Assembly: GCF_039545095.1 (NCBI RefSeq) | Contig: NZ_BAABRS010000002.1 | Coordinates: 620,001-684,000 of the forward strand | DNA from: Fodinibius salicampi | GTDB taxonomy: Bacteria > Bacteroidota > Rhodothermia > Balneolales > Balneolaceae | DNA: 64,000 nt | Reading direction: 5' to 3' | Shown: one piece after another, positions 29,159 to 37,126 of the stretch | Layout of the letters: the number at the start of each line of letters is the position of its first letter | Position numbering within the stretch: the stretch's first letter is position 1 | Program-made: the position numbers and the translations under genes | Notes under the pieces: generated by a model | The model's input: the letters and a program-made list of their open reading frames with translations, nothing else | The model's database searches: none | Told to the model about the DNA's origin: nothing

Positions 29159-30124
29159 TCAGATTAACAGCTGTGATTCAATATTCAGATTATCCAGATA
29201 ATGTTGTACTACATCGGGATTAGGGGTATGAGTGAGATATACCTTTTTGGGGTTTAGTTTTTTGCACAAGCGAATGAGTTCAAAAAAATCCAGGTGATCA
29301 GAAAGTGCTATTCGCTTGTCAGCGGTGACGTATGAACGGTTGGAGGTATGCACGGCCCATCCCGAGCAGTAGGCAATGCGTTTTTTTAAAATGGACGATG
29401 CAAAACCATCGTTTATCGCCCCGGTAGTTGTAATTAGAATTTTTCCTTCGCAGGAGTAGGGATCATATATTTCATAGTTTCCCAGATCAAAGCCCGCTTC
29501 CTCATATACCCGGCAGAGAGAAAAGGCGGATTCTGTTACTTGGACCAGATGCTTCAGGGGAGCCAGCATTTGCATCACTTCTTGTGCTTTACCCAAATCA
29601 TAAGCCAGGAATACCGGAGTATAGCCATCGTTCAATGCTTTAGAAACAAACTGTCGTGTCTCTTTGGCCAGGTAGTCATGTGAATCCCACTTGTAGATGG
29701 GAAGGCCGAAAGTAGCTTCAGTAATAAAGTAATCGATCGCTTTGTCAGGAAGTATAAATCCTTCCGAAGCCGGAGAAGGAGGTGTGCGGTAGTCGCCCGT
29801 ATAGAGCACATTTCCTTGATCAGATTCCACAAAAACCATAGCCGAACCCAAAATATGTCCGGCGGGATAAAAGGTGATCCGGGCATACTCCGTTTCCAGC
29901 GGTTGTTCAAATTCGAGCGTTTCGGACGTACCTTTAAACCCGCGTTTTAGTATCAGCTTGCGGGTATTGGGTGTACAGTAAATGTGGGATCTGCTGCCGC
30001 GTGGCATGTGGTCGGCATGCGCATGCGAAATAAAGGTGTAATTGGAGTGGCTGCCACTGTAGTCGAATCCGATATCCAGATCCGGCAACAGGATGCCCTG
30101 ATAACCCGGAGTGGTAATATTCAT
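29159..30124 (-). CDS. Ligase-associated MBL-fold exonuclease
   Basis: A 321 aa metallo-beta-lactamase/beta-CASP-type nuclease of the kind paired with bacterial ATP-dependent ligases in DNA damage response loci. Metal ligands lie in HAHADH (H34, H36, D38, H39), GHILGSAM, YTGDYR and SDHLDF, and the last motif is THTPNP where relatives have a THG. It precedes the ligase by 27 bp and follows a membrane protein gene by 6 bp. The Lhr-type helicase and PdeM-like endonuclease that often complete this system are not in the window. Confidence 0.88.
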   Translation of the reverse strand: MNITTPGYQGILLPDLDIGFDYSGSHSNYTFISHAHADHMPRGSRSHIYCTPNTRKLILKRGFKGTSETLEFEQPLETEYARITFYPAGHILGSAMVFVESDQGNVLYTGDYRTPPSPASEGFILPDKAIDYFITEATFGLPIYKWDSHDYLAKETRQFVSKALNDGYTPVFLAYDLGKAQEVMQMLAPLKHLVQVTESAFSLCRVYEEAGFDLGNYEIYDPYSCEGKILITTTGAINDGFASSILKKRIAYCSGWAVHTSNRSYVTADKRIALSDHLDFFELIRLCKKLNPKKVYLTHTPNPDVVQHYLDNLNIESQLLI

Positions 30125-30130
30125 TACTTT

Positions 30131-30556
30131 TTAAATGGCTCGTTCAACAACTGAGTATGCTAACAGAAGTATAGCAAATCCCACTGACACCATTATGGCA
30201 CCACTCTTGCGGATGGAAGAAACCAGTTGCTCCTGCTTGTTTTGGATGAGCGTGCGGCTTTGGTCCCAGCGGACAAGTTGAACTCCTGTAATATACATAA
30301 GTAATAAACTCCATATACAGAACAGAAGTTCAATCCAGGAAAAAGGGAGGAAAGCGAGAATAAGTCCCGGGAGGGTAAAAAGAGTCAGATATTTTAGGAT
30401 GCGAATGAGCAGAACAGGAGGTTTCTTATTCTCGGCAACGCGAAGCAACCATTTTTTGATAACTGTAGGACGAAATGTTAGATAGCATCCACCGCTTATA
30501 AATAGTAATCCCAGGATGGCATAATAAATCAGAAACCATTTGGTGGAAAAGGGCAT
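30131..30556 (-). CDS. Small membrane protein of unknown function
   Basis: A 141 aa protein with about four hydrophobic segments (near 5-27, 55-72, 74-93 and 117-137) and basic loops. No family is recognised. Gaps of 9 bp to terC and 6 bp to the exonuclease gene show that it is part of one operon. Confidence 0.7.
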   Translation of the reverse strand: MPFSTKWFLIYYAILGLLFISGGCYLTFRPTVIKKWLLRVAENKKPPVLLIRILKYLTLFTLPGLILAFLPFSWIELLFCIWSLLLMYITGVQLVRWDQSRTLIQNKQEQLVSSIRKSGAIMVSVGFAILLLAYSVVERAI

Positions 30557-30565
30557 GGTCTGTCG

Positions 30566-31531
30566 TTATTTATCTTGTGATGTTGGCTGCTTTTGTTCCA
30601 GTTCTTCTGGTACAATTTCTTCCTCCTGCGGATAAAGAATAGAAGCTACAATTGAAATTGTAAGCGTGAGAGCGATAAAAGCCAGGGCATAGGGGGTGGG
30701 AATATGAAAGAACTCCTCCGTCAGCATCTTTATACCCACAAAGACGAGGATAAGAGAGAGTCCGTAGTGCAAATAATGGAACAGCCTCATAATACCCGAT
30801 ACGGCAAAATAGAGGGCCCGTAACCCAAGGATAGCAAAGGCATTTGAACTGTACACAATGAATTCGTCGCGGGTAATCGCTAAAATTGCTGGAATAGAAT
30901 CGATGGCAAAAACGAGGTCGGTGGTCTCGATGACGATCAAAACAATGAATAGAGGTGTCGCATAGAGCTTGCCCATTTTCCGAATGAAAAAGCGGGAACC
31001 ATGATACCCTTTGGTTGTGGGAACGAATTTACGGAATAACTTCAGCACCGGATTACGTTCGGGATGGACTTCCTTATCCTTGTCAAGGGCCAGCTTAATA
31101 CCCGTAAACACCAGGAAGCCACCAAATATGTAGATAATCCAGTGGAAGCGTTCGATGAGTGCAACCCCGGCAAAGATGAAGAAAAATCGCATGACAAGAG
31201 CTCCGAAAATCCCCCAGAAGAGTACCTTGTGCTGATATTTTGCGGGCACATTGAAATAGGAGAAGACCAGCAGGAAAACAAAGATATTGTCAACGCTCAG
31301 GGATTTCTCGATAAGATAGCCGGTATAGTAGTCGAGGGCAGTTTGAGAACCCATGTAGTAGTACACACCAACACCGAAGACAAGGGCTAATGCAATCCAA
31401 ACGCCCGTCCAGATGAGCGCCTCTCTGATACTTTCTTCGGTGTCTTTTTTATGAAAGACCGCCAAGTCTATTATCAGCATTATGATAATAAAGACATTAA
31501 ATACGGCCCAGAGCAGTAGCGAGTGTTCCAC
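30566..31531 (-). CDS. TerC family integral membrane protein
   Basis: A 321 aa TerC/Alx-type membrane protein with about nine transmembrane segments. Clear family blocks are the Asp-containing DLAVFHK (22-28), YYTGYLIEKSLSVDNIFVF (about 73-91) and IETTDLVFAIDSIPAILAI (about 201-219). Relatives export metal ions such as manganese during protein metalation, or give tellurite resistance. It heads the minus-strand operon that leads into the MBL nuclease and ligase genes; a metal link to those enzymes is only suggestive. Confidence 0.9.
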   Translation of the reverse strand: MEHSLLLWAVFNVFIIIMLIIDLAVFHKKDTEESIREALIWTGVWIALALVFGVGVYYYMGSQTALDYYTGYLIEKSLSVDNIFVFLLVFSYFNVPAKYQHKVLFWGIFGALVMRFFFIFAGVALIERFHWIIYIFGGFLVFTGIKLALDKDKEVHPERNPVLKLFRKFVPTTKGYHGSRFFIRKMGKLYATPLFIVLIVIETTDLVFAIDSIPAILAITRDEFIVYSSNAFAILGLRALYFAVSGIMRLFHYLHYGLSLILVFVGIKMLTEEFFHIPTPYALAFIALTLTISIVASILYPQEEEIVPEELEQKQPTSQDK

Positions 31532-31660
31532 TAATATATTTTACATTCTCGTTTAAAAATAAGCCTCAAAATTAGGGAACCTGTGACAGAAATACTAAAT
31601 GTTTTGTCAGGATATAAACGGATGAGTAAAAGAGAGAGATTTCTAATTATATCGATTGAT

Positions 31661-32599
31661 TTATTCTACCAGCAATCCCTCTTGTTCCCCCTTGAGCTCA
31701 TCTGGAACGGCGTCCATAATTTCCTGCTTAAAAGCTTTGATAATATTTTGTTTCAGATACTCCCGCCCGTATACCATACGTACCTTTCGGCGTGGCACCG
31801 GATCTTTGAAATGACGGATATATGCGTTGGTACACTGCCTGTCAATTTGGTTTTGTGCCAGGTAGGGTAATAACGTCATACCAAAATTTTGTTCTACCAG
31901 CTGTTTTAGAGTCTCAAGGTTTCCACTCTCAAATTCAATATCCGGATTATCAAGCTTGTTTTTTCTGAACTTCTTGCAGAGCTTTACCGTTTGGTCCCGG
32001 AAACAGTGTCCTTCGTTCAGCAACCAGATATTGGCAACTTCGAGGTCCTCTACCGTTAAAAACTTTTTTTCGGCCAAGGGATGGCTTTGAGCTACATAAC
32101 CTATAAAAGGTTCATAGTATAGTTCTTCTTCAAAGATATGTCCCCGGTCAGCCGGAGTAGCAATGATACCGATATCAAGATAGTCGTCATCTAGTAAGCC
32201 CAGCAATTCATCTGTAACAACCTCTTCAATAATAAGCTGTACATCCGGATAGTGATCTCTGAAATTACGCAGGAAGAGTGGTAATAGGTAGGGCGCTACG
32301 GTTGGGATAATTCCAATCCTGAAAGTTCCGCGCAAATGGTCGTCTGAGAGAGAAGCTATATCCTCAATATGCTTAGACTGCTTTAGGATTATTTGGGCCT
32401 GTTCTATAATTTTCTCTCCAATTTCAGTAGGAATTACCGGAGATTTCGAACGATCAAAGATCGTAATGCCCAACTCATCTTCAAGCTTGTGAATCTGCAT
32501 ACTAAGGGTGGGTTGGGTAACGTACGATTTTTCTGCTGCCGTAGCGAAATGTCGGTAACGGTCAACGGCTACTATATAAGAAAGTTGCGTAAGTGTCAT
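31661..32599 (-). CDS. oxyR: OxyR-type LysR family peroxide sensor
   Basis: A 312 aa LysR regulator with an N-terminal winged HTH (AAEKSYVTQPTLSMQIHKLE, 21-40) and a substrate domain that carries GHCFRDQTVKLC. The two cysteines fall at residues 199 and 208, the same numbers as the redox pair of E. coli OxyR. It should therefore sense hydrogen peroxide by disulfide formation and activate antioxidant genes. No catalase or peroxiredoxin gene is adjacent. It is transcribed toward terC with a gap of about 130 bp. Confidence 0.9.
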   Translation of the reverse strand: MTLTQLSYIVAVDRYRHFATAAEKSYVTQPTLSMQIHKLEDELGITIFDRSKSPVIPTEIGEKIIEQAQIILKQSKHIEDIASLSDDHLRGTFRIGIIPTVAPYLLPLFLRNFRDHYPDVQLIIEEVVTDELLGLLDDDYLDIGIIATPADRGHIFEEELYYEPFIGYVAQSHPLAEKKFLTVEDLEVANIWLLNEGHCFRDQTVKLCKKFRKNKLDNPDIEFESGNLETLKQLVEQNFGMTLLPYLAQNQIDRQCTNAYIRHFKDPVPRRKVRMVYGREYLKQNIIKAFKQEIMDAVPDELKGEQEGLLVE

Positions 32600-32779
32600 G
32601 CTAAAAGAGGGTCTATTCAGTCTAAATAATACATTGATTTAACCGAATTATACAAACTTTAGAATTATAAATCGTTGAAAGTTAGATATTTCCTTCCAAT
32701 TTGGTACATTTGGGCGCTAAAGGGATATAGAATAGAACTGTTTTACCCAAATTAAAAGAGAAAACAGGAGTAAATTTAT

Positions 32780-33055
32780 ATGCAACAAGCGCACGTATTC
32801 ATTGAAGGAAGAGTTCAAGGAGTAGGATTTCGTCATTTTACCAAGGTTAATGCTGAAGAGGTAGGCGTCTATGGGTGGGTTAAAAACCTGCCTGACGGAC
32901 GAGTAGAAGCGGTCTTTGCGGGACCGATGGATCATATCCGGGAAATGGTAAACCGCTGTGAACAGGGACCCGGTTCCAGCCGCGTCGACGATATAGATGT
33001 GGAGGTGGAAGAGGCTGACGAGGAATATGATACTTTTGAGATCCGTTATCACTGA
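32780..33055 (+). CDS. acyP: Acylphosphatase
   Basis: A 91 aa cytoplasmic enzyme that hydrolyses acyl phosphates. The phosphate loop EGRVQGVGFRHF includes R18, and the catalytic N36 lies in WVKNLPDG. The start is preceded by a purine-rich aggagt sequence. Its stop overlaps the next start as TGATG, so acyP and thpR are translationally coupled. Confidence 0.95.
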   Translation: MQQAHVFIEGRVQGVGFRHFTKVNAEEVGVYGWVKNLPDGRVEAVFAGPMDHIREMVNRCEQGPGSSRVDDIDVEVEEADEEYDTFEIRYH

Positions 33056-33594
33056 TGCGTTTATTTATAGCTGCTCCACTGCCCGAAGAGGTCCGGGAAA
33101 AGGTATCGGGATTGTATCAGCCAATGGATGGATTGCGATGGCAGCCGCAAAGCCAGTTCCATATCACCCTCAAATTTTTAGGAAAAACTGATCGCGAACA
33201 GCTACCTGAACTCATCCGGAGATTAAATAACACCAGTTACTCCGCTTTTCAGATAACGATCAGCGGATTTGGCATTTTCCCGGAAAAAGGACGACCCAAG
33301 ATACTTTGGATAGGCATTGCCAGCCCGGGACTGCTGAAGGATCTCCAGAAAAAGATCGAGCAACAATGTGTTGAAATGGGATTTAAAGCGGAAGATCGAC
33401 CTTTTGTACCCCATATAACATTAGCCCGCATCAAAGGGACCTCCAAGCGTGATGTGATGTCTTTTGTAAATCAACATAAGAAGGTGCGATTTCCAGAGGT
33501 GCCCGTTAATAAGTTTGTTTTATATGAAAGCAAGCTGCATCCGGATGGGGCTGTTCACGAGAAAGTAGAAGAGTTTCCACTTAGTGCGGACTAA
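33055..33594 (+). CDS. thpR: RNA 2',3'-cyclic phosphodiesterase
   Basis: A 179 aa 2H phosphoesterase of the LigT/ThpR group. Its two HxT motifs are FHITLKF (H36, T38) and PHITLAR (H120, T122). It opens 2',3'-cyclic phosphate ends of RNA to 2'-phosphates. It overlaps acyP by one base. Confidence 0.92.
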   Translation: MRLFIAAPLPEEVREKVSGLYQPMDGLRWQPQSQFHITLKFLGKTDREQLPELIRRLNNTSYSAFQITISGFGIFPEKGRPKILWIGIASPGLLKDLQKKIEQQCVEMGFKAEDRPFVPHITLARIKGTSKRDVMSFVNQHKKVRFPEVPVNKFVLYESKLHPDGAVHEKVEEFPLSAD

Positions 33595-33621
33595 TACATT
33601 TATCAGTCTCAATTCATTTTC

Positions 33622-34308
33622 CTAATCAATGAAGCATTTATAGATCGCTGTCAGCTGCTTTTGGTCCGCTCCCAGATAATAGAGGAAAAGAATCAGGCTG
33701 AAAACCAACTGCAGTTTTATGATACCGTTTCGCTGGTATTTTTGGGCGGAAGTTGTTACGGAGTTGTCAAGTATTATAAAAGAAGAATGTTTCTTGATAC
33801 GTCGTGTGATTTCTTGGTCTTCCATCACGATATAGTCTTCCCTGAAGCCTCCGATTTGGTCAAATATCGTTCGATTGATAAATAGACTTTGATCTCCGAA
33901 GCGGAACAAGTCAATATCGAAGCGGGTAAACCATGCATAAAATCGCAACAGGGGATGGTTATGGTCAAAGGTGAGCTGGAAACAACCGGACTCGTAACCG
34001 TTTTCTTGAGCCTTTTTTATAGAGGTGTCGAAATGAGAAGGGGGATGTGTGTCGGCGTGTAAAAAATAGAGTATGTCTCCCCGGGCTTGCTTTGCTCCAT
34101 GATTCATTTGGGCTGCCCGGCCTTTTTTGGGGCTTTTAAGCGTTCTGACATTCATCGCTTCTGCTTGCTGCACAGTACCATCGGTGCTTCCTCCATCTGC
34201 CACAATAATTTCGGTCAGTTGCTTGTCACTGGCTCTACGCACTTTCTCTATAGTCTCTGAGATAGTATCAGCTTCATTGTAAGTAGGAATAATAACGCTG
34301 ATGCTCAT
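33622..34308 (-). CDS. TIGR04283-type glycosyltransferase, arsenosugar cluster
   Basis: A 228 aa GT2-fold glycosyltransferase: ISVIIPTYNEADTI (2-15), ADGGSTDGT and the FLHADTHPP segment for nucleotide sugar and metal binding, then GCFQL and DQSLFI. This subfamily is linked to arsenosugar biosynthesis by genome context. Its start overlaps the stop of the upstream DUF2064-type gene by 4 bp. It probably transfers the sugar unit to methylated arsenic or a precursor; the exact step is not established from sequence. Confidence 0.85.
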   Translation of the reverse strand: MSISVIIPTYNEADTISETIEKVRRASDKQLTEIIVADGGSTDGTVQQAEAMNVRTLKSPKKGRAAQMNHGAKQARGDILYFLHADTHPPSHFDTSIKKAQENGYESGCFQLTFDHNHPLLRFYAWFTRFDIDLFRFGDQSLFINRTIFDQIGGFREDYIVMEDQEITRRIKKHSSFIILDNSVTTSAQKYQRNGIIKLQLVFSLILFLYYLGADQKQLTAIYKCFID

Positions 34309-34934
34309 AGTTCATGGGAGAGTTTTGAAGCCTTGAGGTCTTCCAGTGTATCGATATCATTGAGCATTGGCAACAGTGAATAGGATATATCCATTTCGCG
34401 GAGCTGTTCAATGGTCTTTTCAAAGACCGAAGGGGTGCTCCATGACTTGTTTGTAAAAACTTCAGGATAGTATTCCGACATTCCCAGCAGGTAATACCCA
34501 CCGTCCCGGGCAGGACCAATAACAACGCGATGGTTATCCAGTGCCCGGAAGGCCTGTCGGATAATATCAGTGGTAAGGGCGCTGCAGTCGCTTCCGATGA
34601 TCACCGCTTTTTCAAATGACTCATCAAATGCCTTTTGGAATGCATGCTGCATTCGCTTGCCCAAGTCTCTGCCTTTTTGAAGTCGTTTGTCATAAATATC
34701 ACCGGGCCAAATATCATTACGGCTAATAAATGAAGAATACCAAAGCTGTTTGGTAACCTGCAGTGGATCCGTAACCGATTTTGTAAGTCTAAGCAATTCT
34801 TTATAGACCGAAAGGGCCTGTTCTTCGCCAATAGTTCGGGCCAGACGTGTTTTTACCTTTCCCAATTTCGGGTTTTTGGTAAAAACCATAAGTACCTGCC
34901 CCTCTCCGTTAATATTTGTATTTCCATTGTCCAT
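34305..34934 (-). CDS. TIGR04282-type (DUF2064) glycosyltransferase, arsenosugar cluster
   Basis: A 209 aa nucleotidyl/glycosyltransferase-like protein: VFTKNPKLGKVKTRLA (19-34), IIGSDCSALT and GPARDGGYYLLG are family signatures. It lies between arsS and the TIGR04283 gene, with a 4-bp overlap downstream and 18 bp upstream. The three are probably one transcript. Confidence 0.87.
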   Translation of the reverse strand: MDNGNTNINGEGQVLMVFTKNPKLGKVKTRLARTIGEEQALSVYKELLRLTKSVTDPLQVTKQLWYSSFISRNDIWPGDIYDKRLQKGRDLGKRMQHAFQKAFDESFEKAVIIGSDCSALTTDIIRQAFRALDNHRVVIGPARDGGYYLLGMSEYYPEVFTNKSWSTPSVFEKTIEQLREMDISYSLLPMLNDIDTLEDLKASKLSHEL

Positions 34935-34952
34935 TGAAATAAGGTCCTGCTT

Positions 34953-36005
34953 TTAGGTTGTTGCGCCTCCACAGCTGCTCCCGGCACCTGCTGTACAGCC
35001 AAAACAGTGCTGATTTATCCTTATCTCACGGCTGTTGAGTTCAGATTCATTCCACTCGCTAATGTGTCTTGGTGCATCCTCTTCCACCGGCATCTCTAAC
35101 ATCTGGTTAAAATCACAATCGTAAAGGGTTCCATCCCATCCCACTGATATTGTATTGCGGCACATGACCCCTTTGGCCGCTGCGGGATTAAAAGAGGTAA
35201 TAAGCTTATCCATATATTCATCCAGATTTCCGGATTCCAATAGAAAGTTAAGATAACGGCTGATCGGGAGGTTGGTAATGGTGAACAAGTTGTTAAAGGT
35301 GATGTCGTGTTTGCGGGCAAGCTGTCGCTTGAATTCATTTTCAAGCCCCTCCTGTCCGCCGGGCAGAAATGCTCCTGCTGGATTGTACACCAGGTTCAGT
35401 TCCAGTTCTGTTTCCTCCTTGCCATATCCAATGTCGTTGAGCTTTTTTAGAGCTTTGATGGAACGGTCGTAGGTTCCTTCGCCCCGCTGGCGATCAGTTC
35501 GCGATTTGTTATAAAAAGGGAGTGAACAAGTGACTTCCACCTGGTGCTCGGCAAAAAACTCCGGCAGGGCCTGGTACTTCGGAGCTGTTGTGAGAATTGT
35601 CAGGTTGGATCTGACAATAACATCTTTACCAAGCTCAGAAACTTCCTCGAGGAACCAACGAAAATGGGGATTCATCTCCGGTGCGCCTCCCGTTAAGTCA
35701 ACCGTGGATATATCGGAGTGCCGAAGTGCTTCCAGGCAGTGCTGTAAAGTTTCCTTGCTCATAACTTCGGTCCGATCCGGACCCGCATCCACGTGACAGT
35801 GTTTGCAGGTCATGTTACACATATATCCCAGATTGACTTGAAAGATCTCAATACCTGTTGGACGGAGCGGAAAGAGGTTAATATCTTTTAGCTTTTCCTC
35901 AAATTTTGGCTGTTGACGCAAAGATTCCGAATGGTTATTAAGAACGTGCAGCTGGTAAGCCGGATCGGAGAGATTGTGATTAAGCGTTTTAAGGGATTTG
36001 ATCAT
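34953..36005 (-). CDS. arsS: Arsenosugar biosynthesis radical SAM protein
   Basis: A 350 aa radical SAM enzyme. The [4Fe-4S] cysteines C63, C67 and C70 are in CNMTCKHCHVDAG, and the C-terminal segment ends CFGCTAGAGSSCGG, a feature of ArsS. ArsS adds a 5'-deoxyadenosyl group to dimethylarsenite on the way to arsenosugars. No arsM methyltransferase gene is present in the window, so dimethylated arsenic must come from elsewhere in the genome or from the environment. Confidence 0.92.
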   Translation of the reverse strand: MIKSLKTLNHNLSDPAYQLHVLNNHSESLRQQPKFEEKLKDINLFPLRPTGIEIFQVNLGYMCNMTCKHCHVDAGPDRTEVMSKETLQHCLEALRHSDISTVDLTGGAPEMNPHFRWFLEEVSELGKDVIVRSNLTILTTAPKYQALPEFFAEHQVEVTCSLPFYNKSRTDRQRGEGTYDRSIKALKKLNDIGYGKEETELELNLVYNPAGAFLPGGQEGLENEFKRQLARKHDITFNNLFTITNLPISRYLNFLLESGNLDEYMDKLITSFNPAAAKGVMCRNTISVGWDGTLYDCDFNQMLEMPVEEDAPRHISEWNESELNSREIRINQHCFGCTAGAGSSCGGATT

Positions 36006-36078
36006 AACGGGTGTATCTTCTTGAAAACTCTATACTCACTTACAGGTGCTTTGGGCAGTAGGAGCAGGTAAATACAAG

Positions 36079-36414
36079 TTACATGCTCAGATCTTTTGTT
36101 TTGTTCATCATCTGTACTCCGTGCACGAGAGAGGAGCCGCCGCGGATAGCAGAAGCTACATGTACGGCCTCCATCATTTGTTCTTCGCTGGCCCCCTTTT
36201 CAAGACTTTCTGAAGTATAGGCATCAATGCAATACGGACACTGCACCGTATGCGATACGGCCAATGCAATTAATGCTTTTTCCCGGGCACTCAGGGCTCC
36301 TTCTTCGAATACAGCCCCATAGTAATCGAAGAATTTCTCGGCCAGTTCGGGACCAAATTCTCCAACGTCTTCAAACTTTTTTAAATCCTTAGGATTGTAA
36401 TAGGTATCACTCAT
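36079..36414 (-). CDS. Arsenosugar-associated peroxidase-like protein (CMD/AhpD fold)
   Basis: A 111 aa carboxymuconolactone-decarboxylase/AhpD-like protein with H55 and the CxxC pair C59/C62 in HTVQCPYCIDAYT. This arrangement supports thiol-disulfide or peroxidase chemistry. Members of this group regularly sit with arsS. It is the first gene of the minus-strand arsenosugar operon and starts opposite the flavoprotein genes. Confidence 0.88.
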   Translation of the reverse strand: MSDTYYNPKDLKKFEDVGEFGPELAEKFFDYYGAVFEEGALSAREKALIALAVSHTVQCPYCIDAYTSESLEKGASEEQMMEAVHVASAIRGGSSLVHGVQMMNKTKDLSM

Positions 36415-36590
36415 AGTAATAAGTATAGATTGCTATTTGAATTAAGTGTTATGTGGGTGGCATCTGTAAATAAACAACAATGAGACACTATGCCAACCGG
36501 GCCATACTTTATTTTTTCAATGGACGAAACAGAGCGGTATGATCTTACGTATTATTTTAGACCTAAATGAAATAAAGTGGGTTCGGATTT

Positions 36591-36606
36591 AAGAAGATAT
36601 CTTCTT
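36591..36606. promoter_or_regulatory. 16-bp perfect palindrome in the divergent arsenosugar/flavoprotein region
   Basis: AAGAAGATATCTTCTT is a perfect palindrome near the middle of the 382-bp gap between two divergent operons. The rest of the gap is AT-rich promoter-like sequence with no gene. The site is well placed for a dimeric repressor that controls both directions. No arsR gene is seen nearby. Confidence 0.4.
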
Positions 36607-36796
36607 GCTACATTGGAAATATAGCACCTCACTATGTTTTTTATCGGCTAATTCAGTCATATACTTTATTGGTAAGAAATAAAGGAATTGTACTGTCTGT
36701 TTGAGTAAAATGGCTATAGGATATATTAATAATTTTTTAAAATTTTGATTATGAAATATATTATACCGGCAACGACAAAAAAAGAGCGGGCAAACA

Positions 36797-37126
36797 ATGA
36801 TGGAATTAAAGGCAGTAAATCAGTGGCTGATGAATTTGTCAGCCAATTACAGCGTGGATCCCTATATATTCGCGATTATTTATTTGGGCGCTATTCCGTT
36901 TTTTATGGTTTCTTTGATATGGGCGATTCGCAATAAAAAACTTAAAAAGCCTGTTACTATTCCGATTATTTCGACCGCCTTTTGGCTGTGTTCTTCTTAT
37001 TTATATTTGTTTATTGCTGGAGATAACCTACCGACTTGGGTTTATATTGTCGTTTTTATACTGCTTGGTTATGGAAGCTATGGAATCTATAGAAAATTGC
37101 GTTCCAATCACAGTAAGAGGCAATAA
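36797..37126 (+). CDS. Small three-helix membrane protein
   Basis: A 109 aa protein with hydrophobic segments at about 23-41, 54-72 and 79-97 and a basic tail (RKLRSNHSKRQ). A weak start region is rescued by its tight link to the next gene: its TAA shares one A with the ATG of the flavoprotein. This suggests translational coupling and a shared role, perhaps in membrane electron transfer. No family is recognised. A second in-frame ATG follows immediately. Confidence 0.65.
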   Translation: MMELKAVNQWLMNLSANYSVDPYIFAIIYLGAIPFFMVSLIWAIRNKKLKKPVTIPIISTAFWLCSSYLYLFIAGDNLPTWVYIVVFILLGYGSYGIYRKLRSNHSKRQ

